A program made the translations under genes and the position numbers. A model generated the notes under the pieces. It made no database searches, was not told where the DNA came from, and saw nothing but the letters and a program-made list of their open reading frames with translations. 33,812 nt of DNA from Candidatus Avoscillospira stercoripullorum (GTDB lineage: Bacteria > Bacillota > Clostridia > Oscillospirales > Oscillospiraceae): contig DVGD01000147.1 of NCBI GenBank assembly GCA_018712905.1, forward strand, positions 1 through 33,812. The letters run 5' to 3'. Positions within the stretch are counted from its first letter, which is position 1. Each line of letters opens with the position of its first letter. Positions 6,253-14,212 of this stretch are shown here, piece after piece.

Positions 6253-8700
6253 TCAGATGTTATTTTCCGTTCTCTGGATCAGGTCATTCTGGCAATCTTC
6301 AGACAGCTCAATAAAGTAGGCGGAATACCCTGCGATCCGCACCACCAGATCCCGGAATTCTTCCGGATGCACCTGTGCCTTGCGCATCGTCTCGGTGGAA
6401 ACCACGTTGAACTGGATTTCTGCACCGCCGTTGGCCATATACACCTTCACCAGATCCCGCAGCTTGTGAACCCCTTCCGTGTTACTCAGGGCAGAGGGGT
6501 GAATCCGCAGATTCAGGCACACGCCGTCCATATACCGGCTCTGATCGTAGCATAGCGCCGAAGCCAGCACCGCCGTGGGGCCGTTTACGTCCCGCCCCTG
6601 CGCCGGGGAGGCTGCATCTGCAATGGGGGTGCCTGCCAGACGTCCATCCGGCGTCGCCCAGGTGGTGTAGCCCTGCCCCACATGATCTGCCGCGCCGTAA
6701 AGGCCGGCCTTAAAGACCTTCGCCCGCTTAGAGTAGCATTTCTTGGTGAAGCCGTAGTATTGCTCCAGCACCCAGCGCATCATGGCATCCGCGTTCTGAT
6801 CCGCATTGCCAAAGTGGGGGGCGTCATGGATCACTTTCTGGCGCAGCTCTTCATAGCCCTCCCAGTTGGCCATCACTGCGTCGTACATGGTCTTGCGATC
6901 CACAAACTGGTTGTCATAGCACAGATACTTGATGACGCTCAGAGAATCGGCCACTGTGGCAAGCCCCGTGGCCGTTCCGCCGTAGGAGTTATACTTGGCA
7001 CCGCCGGCAGTGCAGTCCTTCCCGGATTCCATGCAGCCGTCTAAGGAAATGGACAAAATGGCATGGGGGGTGTGGTACTGCACCAGGTATTCAAGATAGT
7101 TATTCAAGGATACCTGCGCCCGGAGGTAATACTCAGCCAGACGGCTCCAGGCCTGCTGCACCTGGGAGAAATCCTCCATCTCATAGAGAAAGCCGGTATG
7201 GATCGGGCTCTGATGGCCATTCATGGGGTTCTTGCCATCGTTGAGCGCCATGGCGAGGATGGAACTATAGTGAATGGAGGCATGGGGCGGGCAGACGCTG
7301 TTGGCACAGGAATAGTCGTTGCCGGAGCCGGTAATCTCCTGGCAGCCGATGATGGCATAGTCCCGGGCATCCTCCAGCGTAAAGCCCAGCTCTCGGACGA
7401 TGCCGGGGATGATGACATCGTCATTCTGGAACAGCGGCAGGCCGCCCACACGGCGGGAGGTCTCAATGGCAAGCTCCCACAGATCGTCGGGCGTATTCTT
7501 GCTGACACGCAGGGAAATCGTCGGATCGTGGAGGCTCAAGCGGCTGACGCTCTGCAGTACCATATACGTCACGGGGTTGGAGGCGTCCTCGCCGGTGGCG
7601 GGATCCACGCCGCCGATGGTATTGTGGAGATAGGTATTGCCGATTCCCACGATCTTCACCAGCGGCCCCTTGCCGCCGCCGTACATGCCATTGACCTTCA
7701 GGTAAAAGCAGTCCAGGATCTCCTGTGCCTGATCCATGGTCAGGCTGCCCTTTTCGAGATCCGATTTGAGGAACGGCCAGGTATACTGATCGATCCGGCC
7801 GAAGGAGCCAATCTGGCTCAGAGCGCCAAGATGCAGCAGGTACTGATATAGCAGCGCCGCCTGCAGCGCTTCGCGGAATGTGCGGCAGGGATTCTCCGAA
7901 ATCCAGTATAGGCTGTCCGCCATGGAAAGCAGCTCCGCCTTCCGGGCAGGATCCGGGCAGGTCTCGGCCTTGCGGGTACATTCGTCACCGTACCGGCGAA
8001 CATAGGTTGTGGCAGCGTCGCAGACGATGGTTACTGCGGTGTAAAACATCACCTTTTCCGCATCCTCGCCCATGAGGTTGTTCACATGGGCATCCAGCCA
8101 CTCCTGCGCCTCCCGGCGGATAGCGCCGTAGCCTTTGTTGATGATCTTGGCAAAGCCGGGGGTGAGATGCCCCGAAGGCATCATCATCAGTCCAACCTTG
8201 GGATTGGCAGCGGAAACGCCCGCCTCCGCCAGCTCCTGATACCCCTCCGGCACCCACTGGGCTGCCATGTCGTTATAGGTATTGCCCTTCCAGAAGTCTT
8301 CGATGGATTGGAATGCTTTCAGATCCTCCGGGCTGATGGCCATGGGCAGATCGTCGGTTTTGGGCGCGTGATAAAGGCCATCCGCCTCCAGCGTCCAGCC
8401 GCTTTCCTCCACGTCATGGGTCACCCATGTGCCCCGCCCCCACTCCGGCTCACTGCCGCAGCCACAGAAATTCTTACACTTGTTTCCCACGAGAACCTCG
8501 AAATCTTCCACCCGGATGGTCATTTTTTCGCAGATTTCCCGCAGCAGCATGGGGCGGCGAATGGCCGGCACCATATGTTTATGGGTACGATAGAATTCCG
8601 TGGTGATGAGCGCCCGCTCCGCATCGATGATATAAAGGCGGTTGCGCGTCTTCTCGTGCATGAGATGAATTCGATCCGTCACCGGACGAAATGTTACCAT
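6253..8700 (-). CDS. Glycyl radical enzyme, eliminase type (GRE1)
   Basis: 815 residues, full length for the PFL/GRE superfamily. The glycyl radical loop is RIAGYSAYF with Gly791. The thiyl-radical Cys453 lies in GCQE, with Glu455 two residues on; Cys-x-Glu is the arrangement of GRE dehydratases, lyases and decarboxylases. Pyruvate formate-lyase instead has adjacent cysteines, so it is not PFL. Most eliminases read GCVEP; GCQEI here is atypical, as is a Cys cluster near the N-terminus (Cys75, Cys79, Cys81). It needs post-translational activation by a radical-SAM activase, but none is in its operon; the nearest is at 25690. It lies 21 nt downstream of the OYE-type gene with an AAGGAGAAG ribosome site, so the two are co-transcribed. 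Superfamily is certain; the substrate is unknown. Confidence 0.93.
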   Translation of the reverse strand: MVTFRPVTDRIHLMHEKTRNRLYIIDAERALITTEFYRTHKHMVPAIRRPMLLREICEKMTIRVEDFEVLVGNKCKNFCGCGSEPEWGRGTWVTHDVEESGWTLEADGLYHAPKTDDLPMAISPEDLKAFQSIEDFWKGNTYNDMAAQWVPEGYQELAEAGVSAANPKVGLMMMPSGHLTPGFAKIINKGYGAIRREAQEWLDAHVNNLMGEDAEKVMFYTAVTIVCDAATTYVRRYGDECTRKAETCPDPARKAELLSMADSLYWISENPCRTFREALQAALLYQYLLHLGALSQIGSFGRIDQYTWPFLKSDLEKGSLTMDQAQEILDCFYLKVNGMYGGGKGPLVKIVGIGNTYLHNTIGGVDPATGEDASNPVTYMVLQSVSRLSLHDPTISLRVSKNTPDDLWELAIETSRRVGGLPLFQNDDVIIPGIVRELGFTLEDARDYAIIGCQEITGSGNDYSCANSVCPPHASIHYSSILAMALNDGKNPMNGHQSPIHTGFLYEMEDFSQVQQAWSRLAEYYLRAQVSLNNYLEYLVQYHTPHAILSISLDGCMESGKDCTAGGAKYNSYGGTATGLATVADSLSVIKYLCYDNQFVDRKTMYDAVMANWEGYEELRQKVIHDAPHFGNADQNADAMMRWVLEQYYGFTKKCYSKRAKVFKAGLYGAADHVGQGYTTWATPDGRLAGTPIADAASPAQGRDVNGPTAVLASALCYDQSRYMDGVCLNLRIHPSALSNTEGVHKLRDLVKVYMANGGAEIQFNVVSTETMRKAQVHPEEFRDLVVRIAGYSAYFIELSEDCQNDLIQRTENNI

Positions 8701-8721
8701 AAGCCCTTCTCCTTCCGTATA

Positions 8722-10653
8722 TTACAGCGCGTACGCGGCATCAAAGCCGCTGTGCACCGCATCGCCGATCTTGCCGGATCGGCAGCAGTCGCCGATCATG
8801 CGAAACTCCGGTACCACCCGGAATTGTTCCGCCTCCGCCCGGCGGGGTTTCAAGCCAACAGCCCAAATGACCAGATCCGCCTCCACCAAAATGGTCTCGC
8901 CGTTTCGCCGGCACTCCACCGCATCTGCGCCGATGCGCACAACCCGCGTCTCATCCAGCTCGGTAAGCCCCGCGCCGATGCGCTCGAGTAAGGCAATGGA
9001 CATGGTGCGGGTGGTGCGGCTGCCCGGCCCCATGGGCAAAACATCCCGGGCGCGCAGATCCACGATGTTCACCGTGTTCCCTGCTTCCTTGTAATGGCAG
9101 GCGGCCTCATACCCCGTCATCCCGCCGCCAATGATTACCACTCGCTTGCCGGTCACATCCATCGGAAGATTCTCACAGGTGTAGGTGGGCATTGCAGGAT
9201 CCGCCGCAATGGGTGCAGCCATGGGAGAAGCGCCCACTGCTGCGATCACGGCATCAAAGCCTTCCTGTTCCAAAAGCGCCGGCGTCGCTTCTGTATGGAG
9301 CCGGATATCTGCCACCAGCTTTTCCGTCTGCGCCACTGCCCAGTGCAGGTATGGCACAAAATCCTCCTTCACCGGCAGCATGGAAGCCGTTCGCAAATTG
9401 CCGCCCAGCTGGCTTTCCCGCTCAAACAGCGTTACGCTGTGGCCGCGCAGCACGGCAGTTCTTGCCGCCTGCATCCCGCCGGGGCCGCCGCCGATCACCG
9501 CCACGCGTTTGGATTTCCGGGCGGGCGGGAGGGTGCCCTCGGGGAATTCATCCTCCTGTCCACATAGGGGATTCACGGCGCACACCACGGTGCTGTCCTG
9601 GCTGACGCCGAAGCAGTAGCCGCAGCGGATGCAGGGAGCGGCCTCCTCGGGGTGGCCGGTGGCGTACTTGAGGGGGAAGTCCGGGTCGGCCAGGAAGGGG
9701 CGGCAAAATGCAATCATATCTGCATCGCCGTTTTCCAGCGCCCGTTCGCCCAGCTCCGGGTTCATCATACCGGCAACCACCGCCACAGCTGCCTTGGTGT
9801 GCCGCTTAATCTCCCGGGCAAACTTCAGATTGATGCCCTTTTCCATGTAGCAGTTGGGGAAGCAGAAGCGGCTATAGCCGGGCAGGCTGATGAGGCCGCC
9901 GGAAACGTGGTACAGGTCGATCTTCCCCTCCAGGCACTCCAACAGTTCCAGGGTGTCCTTGAGTTCCAGGCCGTCGGTGGTATACTCGCTGCCTGAGATC
10001 CGGTACTCGATGACAAAGTCTTCGCCGCACAGCCTCCGAACTTCATCGCACACTTCGCGGATGAACCGGCTGCGGTTTTCCACGCTGCCGCCATACGCGT
10101 CGGTACGGTGGTTGGTCAGGGGGCTTGCAAACTGCGCCAGCAGATTTCCGTGGCCGCCGTGAAGCATGACCATCCGAAAGCCGCTGTTCTTGCACAGCAA
10201 GGCAGACTGGGCGTAGGCATTTGCCATGTCGTGAATCTGCTCTATGGTCATTTCCACATCCCCGGGCTTCCGGGGAGAGGGGCCGATGGGCGCGCCGGTG
10301 CTTCGGAACGGATGGGCATTGAGGCCGGGATGGTTGATCTCAATGTCCGCCACAGCGCCGTAGCGCTCCACGCCCCGGACGAACTCGGAAAGGCCGATCT
10401 GTACCCGGGGACTGGATAAATCCACCTGCCGCGCTTCGTCGCGATAGTGGGTCATATCCAGCGAGCAGTTGCCCAAAGTGACCACTGCCGCGCCGCCTCG
10501 TGCGGAAGCGCGGTGAAACTGGATCAGCTCCCGGGTGACGCAGCCATCATTGGAGGCCATGCCCGGCACCATAGGAGCGTGAATGATTCGGTTGCGGAAC
10601 GTAATGCCCCGGATGGTCAGGGGGCTAAAAATCAGAGGATAATCCGTTTGCAT
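8722..10653 (-). CDS. OYE/2,4-dienoyl-CoA-reductase-type flavoprotein (OYE1)
   Basis: 643 residues in the three-part layout of FadH-like enzymes: an N-terminal FMN TIM barrel (about 1-335), a [4Fe-4S] segment with Cys341, Cys344, Cys347 and Cys358 (C-x2-C-x2-C-x10-C), then a flavin/pyridine-nucleotide disulfide-type half. That half has two dinucleotide folds, VAVIGGGPGG and VVIIGGGMTG. The family reduces activated C=C bonds or demethylates amines using NAD(P)H. In the barrel the usual HGAHGYL reads HGGHGNL, so the Tyr expected at 170 is Asn; a changed proton donor is possible. The start at 10653 was preferred over 10662 because of spacing from GGAAGGAA. It heads the operon with GRE1 and is divergent from the LysR regulator, its likely controller. 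Confidence 0.9.
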   Translation of the reverse strand: MQTDYPLIFSPLTIRGITFRNRIIHAPMVPGMASNDGCVTRELIQFHRASARGGAAVVTLGNCSLDMTHYRDEARQVDLSSPRVQIGLSEFVRGVERYGAVADIEINHPGLNAHPFRSTGAPIGPSPRKPGDVEMTIEQIHDMANAYAQSALLCKNSGFRMVMLHGGHGNLLAQFASPLTNHRTDAYGGSVENRSRFIREVCDEVRRLCGEDFVIEYRISGSEYTTDGLELKDTLELLECLEGKIDLYHVSGGLISLPGYSRFCFPNCYMEKGINLKFAREIKRHTKAAVAVVAGMMNPELGERALENGDADMIAFCRPFLADPDFPLKYATGHPEEAAPCIRCGYCFGVSQDSTVVCAVNPLCGQEDEFPEGTLPPARKSKRVAVIGGGPGGMQAARTAVLRGHSVTLFERESQLGGNLRTASMLPVKEDFVPYLHWAVAQTEKLVADIRLHTEATPALLEQEGFDAVIAAVGASPMAAPIAADPAMPTYTCENLPMDVTGKRVVIIGGGMTGYEAACHYKEAGNTVNIVDLRARDVLPMGPGSRTTRTMSIALLERIGAGLTELDETRVVRIGADAVECRRNGETILVEADLVIWAVGLKPRRAEAEQFRVVPEFRMIGDCCRSGKIGDAVHSGFDAAYAL

Positions 10654-10699
10654 CTGCTCCATTCCTTCCCATTGCGGCAGCGCCGCTTCTTCTGGTGCT

Positions 10700-10728
10700 A
10701 TTATAGCGCGGCTCCTTTGAATTAACAA
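10700..10728 (-). promoter_or_regulatory. Promoter of the OYE1-GRE1 operon
   Basis: Minus strand TTGTTA (10728-10723), 17-nt spacer, TATAAT (10705-10700). This gives a leader of about 40 nt before the OYE1 start. Confidence 0.75.
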
Positions 10729-10746
10729 ACAAAATATGAGGTAATA

Positions 10747-10765
10747 TAACAAATAAATATTGTTA
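10747..10765. promoter_or_regulatory. Probable LysR-box dyad
   Basis: TAACAA-N7-TTGTTA (10747-10765) is a perfect dyad containing the T-N11-A core typical of LysR-type sites. Its right arm is the -35 box of the lysR promoter, and it lies upstream of the divergent OYE1 -35 box, as expected for a site that represses lysR and activates the target. A further TAACAA occurs at 10723-10728. Confidence 0.6.
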
Positions 10766-10788
10766 ATCAGCGCGTACTGTGCTATACT
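10760..10788 (+). promoter_or_regulatory. Promoter of the LysR-family gene
   Basis: TTGTTA (10760-10765), 17-nt spacer, TATACT (10783-10788). The -35 box overlaps the dyad described at 10747. Confidence 0.72.
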
Positions 10789-10819
10789 GGCACCAATACA
10801 GCGAAAGGAGCGAAGGCGC

Positions 10820-11716
10820 ATGTTCAGCAAACACATTTCCTTTTTTCTAGAGGCCGCCCAGTGCCTGAACTTCACCGAGGCCGCCAAGCGGATGTATGTC
10901 AGCCAGCAGGCGATGACCTGGCATATTGCCGCCTTGGAAAAAGAGCTCAATCTCACGCTGTTCGTCCGTTCCACCCGCTCGGTGCAGCTGACGCCGGTGG
11001 GAATCTATCTGCGGGATCAGTTTTCCCGGCTCAGCGATGAGATGAATCTCATTGTGGAACGGGCAAAAAAAATGAGCACCGAGCAGCTCAGCCGCCTCAG
11101 CTTGGGTTTTTACCACGGCCTGTCCCGCCAGCGGATTATCATCCCGATCCTCACCGCGCTGCGCCAGCAGTGCCCGGATACGTTTTTCGACGTCCAGGTG
11201 CTGGATATGACCACATTGCGCAACCGCCTGCTGGACGGCAAGGTGGATCTTGGCATTACCATGACCGACGCCGGCACCGCATGGCCGGGGATGCAGACCA
11301 CCGTTCTGCGCAGCTACCCCTTCGGCATTTACCTCGCGAAGGATCATCCCCTGCTGGAGGGCGGCTTTTCTCCAGAAAAGCTGCGCGCCATCAGTTATCT
11401 CACCACGGAGCGTCCCGGCGCCCTGTTGGGAGAGGGGCGCCGGCAAGCGCGTCCCAGTTGGCTCCAGAATTTGCCCTGCCGGGACACACTGTTTTTGCCG
11501 GATATGGATACCCTGATGGTTTACGTGGAAAGCAGGCGTGGCTTTACCTGCCTGACGGACAATCTGCAGGCGCTGGACGGCAACGCCCGTCTCGTGCGGT
11601 TGGAACTGCCTGCACCGGGGGGCTTTTCCCAGATGATCTGCGCCTATCCGGAAAATACGCCCAATCCGTTGGCCGGCTCCATGGCCGGCCTGTGCCGCGG
11701 AGCCCTGGAGGAATAA
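10820..11716 (+). CDS. LysR-family transcriptional regulator
   Basis: 298 residues, normal length. The N-terminal winged helix-turn-helix reads FLEAAQCLNFTEAAKRMYVSQ through ALEKELNLTLFVRSTRS, which is the standard LysR DNA-binding pattern, followed by a linker helix and a two-lobed effector-binding domain. ATG 10820 is chosen because AAAGGAGCG precedes it. It is divergent from the OYE1-GRE1 operon and shares a 166-bp promoter region carrying a dyad, so it most likely activates that operon when a pathway intermediate binds. The effector cannot be inferred. It converges on the DUF169 gene with only 32 bp between stop codons. Confidence 0.93.
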   Translation: MFSKHISFFLEAAQCLNFTEAAKRMYVSQQAMTWHIAALEKELNLTLFVRSTRSVQLTPVGIYLRDQFSRLSDEMNLIVERAKKMSTEQLSRLSLGFYHGLSRQRIIIPILTALRQQCPDTFFDVQVLDMTTLRNRLLDGKVDLGITMTDAGTAWPGMQTTVLRSYPFGIYLAKDHPLLEGGFSPEKLRAISYLTTERPGALLGEGRRQARPSWLQNLPCRDTLFLPDMDTLMVYVESRRGFTCLTDNLQALDGNARLVRLELPAPGGFSQMICAYPENTPNPLAGSMAGLCRGALEE

Positions 11717-11747
11717 GAAGGCCGCCAGCTTGGGATCGCCCCTTCTT
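11715..11747. terminator. Weak stem between convergent lysR and DUF169 genes
   Basis: AAGAAGG (11715-11721) can pair with CCTTCTT (11741-11747) across 19 nt, filling the whole gap between the two stop codons. It is short and lacks a T-run, so termination here is only possible. Confidence 0.3.
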
Positions 11748-11748
11748 G

Positions 11749-12531
11749 TCAGCGCACATTCCAGAACTGAAACAGCGCTTGGTAAAAGGGCGGCTGCGAG
11801 AAGGCAAGCTGCATCTGCGGGTGGAAATCCTCGTATCCCGCGCCCCGTTCACGCCAGTAGCGGCATCCCCGTTCCAGCTCTTCCAGCCGGCTGATGGGCA
11901 CCGCCAGAATGGTCTCGTTGGAGCCGGACAGGGCGCGCTCCTGGTCGCCGGGATCGGGAATGGCGATGCCATAGTCCCCTGTGAGGATTGGCTCAGCGAT
12001 GGTGTGCATGCAGGAATCGATGGGATCCAAGGTGGTCTGCAGCAGCGCACCTGTCTCGTGCTTGATCGCCATCAGGAAGAAACGGAGCTGAAAATTGTTG
12101 TCGCAGGGGAACAAAATCACATCCGGGCGGAAGGAGCAGGTTTCCGCCGGCCCCATCAAAATCCCCTGGTGGACGGGAAGCACCGGGAAAGACCGCAGGA
12201 GCTCGGCCGCTTTTTCCGGATCCCGGATCCCCAGGCGATCCCGGATGGCGAAAAAGGCCGGACTCCCCGGCGTGATCTCGCCCAGCCCCAGCCATACCAT
12301 GGGATTCCAGCAGCTGTGATCTGTCCGTTCCATGTAGACAGTTTTCCCCTCCCGCTTTACCAGCGCCAGCCCCTGACATAGGGCAATGGGAGTGCCCAGG
12401 GATGTGACGGGGCGGATTGCCTCCGGCGGCGCAGGATCATCCCAAAGTGCCACGGCCTGGGGATGGAGGCTCAGGCGGGCGGATTGCGCCACATAGTGGG
12501 CGGAAGCGCTGCATTGCGCCGGGGTCATCAT
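11749..12531 (-). CDS. DUF169 family protein
   Basis: 260 residues from the ATG at 12531, whose ATGATGA overlaps the kinase stop codon, so translation is coupled. Similarity to DUF169 (COG2043) is judged from the overall pattern: an early segment HPQAVALWD, a Cys shortly after it (IALCQGLALVKREGK), DHSCWNPMVWLGLG, then GPAETCSFRPDVILFPCDNNFQLRF and a conserved Cys in DPIDSCMHTI. The family has no established reaction, and no cofactor motif is obvious apart from several conserved-looking cysteines. There is no signal peptide, so it is likely cytoplasmic. Co-expression with an FGGY kinase suggests a role in the same catabolic route; that is inference. Confidence 0.72.
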   Translation of the reverse strand: MMTPAQCSASAHYVAQSARLSLHPQAVALWDDPAPPEAIRPVTSLGTPIALCQGLALVKREGKTVYMERTDHSCWNPMVWLGLGEITPGSPAFFAIRDRLGIRDPEKAAELLRSFPVLPVHQGILMGPAETCSFRPDVILFPCDNNFQLRFFLMAIKHETGALLQTTLDPIDSCMHTIAEPILTGDYGIAIPDPGDQERALSGSNETILAVPISRLEELERGCRYWRERGAGYEDFHPQMQLAFSQPPFYQALFQFWNVR

Positions 12532-14045
12532 CGGTCGATAAAGCACTGGATGGCGTCCCATACGCCGTCCAGGCCTTCGATGACCTTGCAGTACAGGTCG
12601 TACTTCCTGTCGTAGACATCCCGGTACGCCGCTCTGGGCAGGTACGTCCGCCCCAGCTTGGTCATGAGATCGGAGGCAGTCTGATAATCCTTGCAATTTC
12701 CGCAAGCTACGGACGCGTTGATGGCGCAGCCCAGGGTGCCGGTTTCGCCGATGTCGGCAGTCTGAACCGGCATGCCGCACACGTCCGCGAAGATCTGCGC
12801 CCACACCGCACTTTGGGCGGCACCGCCTGCCAGCCGGATGCCCGCCACCGGGTGATCCAGACTTTTCTTCAGCTTTTCCAGATGGTAGCGGTGGGAGAAC
12901 ACAATGCCCTCGTAAATGCCCCGTGTGATATGGGCACGGGTGTGGTGCATGGAAAGCCCCACCAGAGCGCCTCGGGCATTGGGGTGGACGTTGCTGGCCA
13001 TGAGAAACGGCAGAAAAATGGGGCAGAACGCATCCGGGCTGACGCTCTCGCACCAGGCATTGAGTTTCTCATAGACCGAGCCGGGCGTCTGCTTCACCTC
13101 CGGCAGCAATTGGTCGATATACCACTGGTTATTGCCCGCAGAGGTGGGGCTGCTCTCTTCCACCAGATAGTAGGCGGGGTCGCAGAACAGGGAGTTCAGC
13201 TTGACCGAGCCGTCCAGAGCCGGCGTCTCACGGATATACCCATTAATGCTCCAGGTGCCGGCGATCATGCACAGCCGGGCGGGATCGGACACGCCCACGG
13301 CAATGGCGCATGCATCGATGTCAAACATTCCGCCGGCCACGGGCGTACCGGCTGCCAGCCCGGTTTGCGCCGCGGTCTCGGGCGTGATGACGCCGCAAAT
13401 CTCCGCGGAAGTGCACAAAGGCGGCAGCGCATGGGCGAACATGGAAAGATCCAGCAGCTCCAAAATTCTCGGATCATACTGCTTGGTGTAGAGATTTAGC
13501 AAATTGGAACCGGATACGCATGTAAGCTCTGCCCGCGCCTGGCGGGTCAGCCGGAAGCGGATATAGTCCACACAGGAAAAGATATATTTGATCCGGTCAA
13601 TGAGCTCCGGCATTTCATCCCGGATCCACGCCAGCAGCGCCACCGGCTGGCAGCTGAGAATGCCCTGGCAGGTGTAGGCAAAGAGCTTTTGCGCCGTGCC
13701 GTCGGCCTCCCAGCGGGGCGGGTATGCCCACGCTCGGTTGTCTGTGGACAAAATGGCGTGGGACACAGGATGGCCGTCCTTGCCCCACAGATACAGCCCC
13801 TTGCCGTGGCCGCAGCAGGATATGCAGGCAATCTCCGCCGTATTCACGCCGGATTTCTCCAGCACCGTGCGGATCATCCGGCAGTTGTCCTCCCACATGG
13901 TTTCCATGTCCCGCTCGCAGTAGCCGGACTGGGATGCGATGGTACCGGAGCTGCAGGAAGCCACCTGAATTTCCCGTCCGGTTTCGTCGTAAAGGGCGGC
14001 TTTTGTGGTAGTGCCGCCGTTGTCTATTCCAAGATAATATGGCAT
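12528..14045 (-). CDS. FGGY-family carbohydrate kinase
   Basis: 505 residues, normal for FGGY kinases. The ATP/phosphate-binding start YYLGIDNGGTTTKAALYDETG and the C-terminal ATPase-fold motif IRLAGGAAQSAVWAQIFADV are both clear. The family phosphorylates sugars or polyols (xylulose, glycerol, erythritol and others). The general look is closest to the L-xylulokinase/YgcE group, but the substrate is not provable here. ATG 14045 is preferred to ATG 14051 because GAGGAGGAG sits about 6 nt upstream of the former and abuts the latter. First gene of a two-gene operon with the DUF169 gene, divergent from the LacI regulator, which is its most likely controller. Confidence 0.9.
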   Translation of the reverse strand: MPYYLGIDNGGTTTKAALYDETGREIQVASCSSGTIASQSGYCERDMETMWEDNCRMIRTVLEKSGVNTAEIACISCCGHGKGLYLWGKDGHPVSHAILSTDNRAWAYPPRWEADGTAQKLFAYTCQGILSCQPVALLAWIRDEMPELIDRIKYIFSCVDYIRFRLTRQARAELTCVSGSNLLNLYTKQYDPRILELLDLSMFAHALPPLCTSAEICGVITPETAAQTGLAAGTPVAGGMFDIDACAIAVGVSDPARLCMIAGTWSINGYIRETPALDGSVKLNSLFCDPAYYLVEESSPTSAGNNQWYIDQLLPEVKQTPGSVYEKLNAWCESVSPDAFCPIFLPFLMASNVHPNARGALVGLSMHHTRAHITRGIYEGIVFSHRYHLEKLKKSLDHPVAGIRLAGGAAQSAVWAQIFADVCGMPVQTADIGETGTLGCAINASVACGNCKDYQTASDLMTKLGRTYLPRAAYRDVYDRKYDLYCKVIEGLDGVWDAIQCFIDR

Positions 14046-14071
14046 AGGCATCTCCTCCTCGTCTTTTTTTC

Positions 14072-14100
14072 AACATAATCGACGGGCTTAAAAATGTCAA
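14072..14100 (-). promoter_or_regulatory. Promoter of the kinase-DUF169 operon
   Basis: Minus strand TTGACA (14100-14095), 17-nt spacer, TATGTT (14077-14072), about 27 nt before the kinase start. Confidence 0.75.
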
Positions 14101-14139
14101 GCAGATCTATCTTACAGAATTTTTAATAATTAGTAATGT

Positions 14140-14168
14140 TTGACAGATGGTTTTTTTGTGCTTATAAT
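14140..14168 (+). promoter_or_regulatory. Consensus sigma-A promoter of the lacI-amidohydrolase operon
   Basis: TTGACA (14140-14145), 17-nt spacer, TATAAT (14163-14168): full consensus. A small GGCTG/CAGCC stem (14181-14193) lies in the leader before the GAGGAGAGG ribosome site. Such a strong promoter on a regulator gene suggests autorepression. Confidence 0.85.
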
Positions 14169-14212
14169 ACAAACATCTATGGCTGCGACAGCCGAGGAGA
14201 GGACAGGTCTGT

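Noticed and set aside
6253..8700. GRE1 as pyruvate formate-lyase
   Set aside because: PFL has two adjacent active-site cysteines; here a single Cys is followed by x-Glu, the eliminase pattern.
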